A stretch of DNA of 29,879 bases, taken from positions 101,489-131,367 of the forward strand of contig KN882649.1 in NCBI GenBank assembly GCA_000934455.1, read 5' to 3'. A model generated the notes under the pieces. That model saw nothing but the letters and a program-made list of their open reading frames with translations. It made no database searches and was not told the DNA's origin. The stretch is from Apostichopus parvimensis. Its lineage: Eukaryota; Echinodermata; Holothuroidea; Aspidochirotida; Stichopodidae. A program made the translations under genes and the position numbers. Of this stretch, positions 29,615-29,879 are shown one piece after another. Every line of letters begins with the position of its first letter. Position 1 is the stretch's first letter.

Positions 29615-29879
29615 CACAGCAGCTAGTTACATATCAGAACACTGTATCTAAACTTACTGCGTGAGTATCCATACTCATGTTAAGTTAAATTTAACCTGAG
29701 CACTATATCCTGAGGACAGGGACAGAAGCTAGTTACATATAGCAACACTGTATCTAAACTTACTTCGTGAGTAGAGATAATCATGTTTAGTTAAATTTAA
29801 CTTGAGCACTTTATCCTGAGGAGAGGGACAGAAGCTAGTTACATATCGGAACACTGTATCTAAACTTACTGCGTGAGTA
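29615..29879. repeat. 106-bp tandem array running off the right edge
   Basis: AGCTAGTTACATAT occurs at 29621, 29727 and 29833, a period of 106. Each unit also has ACACTGTATCTAAACTTACT, GTTAAATTTAAC and TATCCTGAGGA. At least 2.4 units are visible. It lies upstream of the first visible exon, so in an intron of the MPDZ-like gene if the gene continues. Confidence 0.9.

Overview
This is a window of animal nuclear DNA: AT-rich, sparsely coding, full of decayed transposons and simple repeats, with one intron-rich gene on the minus strand. The transposon mix (a GalEa-like Ty1/copia element, a Ty3/gypsy element, LINE and tRNA-SINE fragments, a hAT-type MITE) and the vertebrate-like domain order of the gene suggest a marine invertebrate, perhaps an echinoderm. 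That assignment is inference; nothing here fixes the species.

The gene fills about 15.2-29.0 kb on the minus strand. Twelve exons can be read, and their splice sites and phases chain into about 600 codons. They encode the C-terminal part of a multi-PDZ scaffold that I recognise as MPDZ (MUPP1)-like. In order there are units matching vertebrate MPDZ PDZ8, PDZ9, PDZ10 and PDZ11, then the terminal PDZ (PDZ13) and its stop codon. The PDZ9-type unit favours MPDZ over its paralogue PATJ. No PDZ12-type unit was found; the last intron, where it should lie, holds a decayed gypsy element. The N-terminal L27 domain and PDZ1-7 would lie beyond the right edge.

Layout. 1-1.7 kb: a frameshifted, internally deleted copia pol remnant and a probable 3' LTR. 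2.06-2.32 kb: a tRNA-derived SINE. 2.8-3.0 kb: an 8-bp degenerate tandem array. 4.4-4.6 and 9.25-9.45 kb: two copies of an unnamed dispersed repeat. 4.9-5.3 kb: a complete 392-bp hAT-type MITE with an exact 8-bp target duplication. 6.5 kb: a LINE/SINE 3' tail. 11.1-11.5 kb: the C-terminal end of a non-LTR retrotransposon ORF. 13.4-13.7 kb: a large inverted repeat. 13.8-14.1 kb: a 93-bp duplication and a hairpin. 14.2-15.2 kb: probable 3' UTR and flank. From 15.2 kb rightward come the MPDZ-like exons. Their introns hold the gypsy remnant, a second SINE and four tandem arrays.

The most unusual feature is the roughly 64-bp minisatellite at 20.74-22.08 kb. It abuts the 3' end of the exon that encodes the carboxylate-binding loop of the PDZ11-type domain. 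Its units are recognisable copies of that exon end together with its 5' splice site, in the same frame, so the array seems to have grown out of an exon-intron junction. A second array, of 106-bp units at the right edge of the window, also carries splice-site-like sequences.
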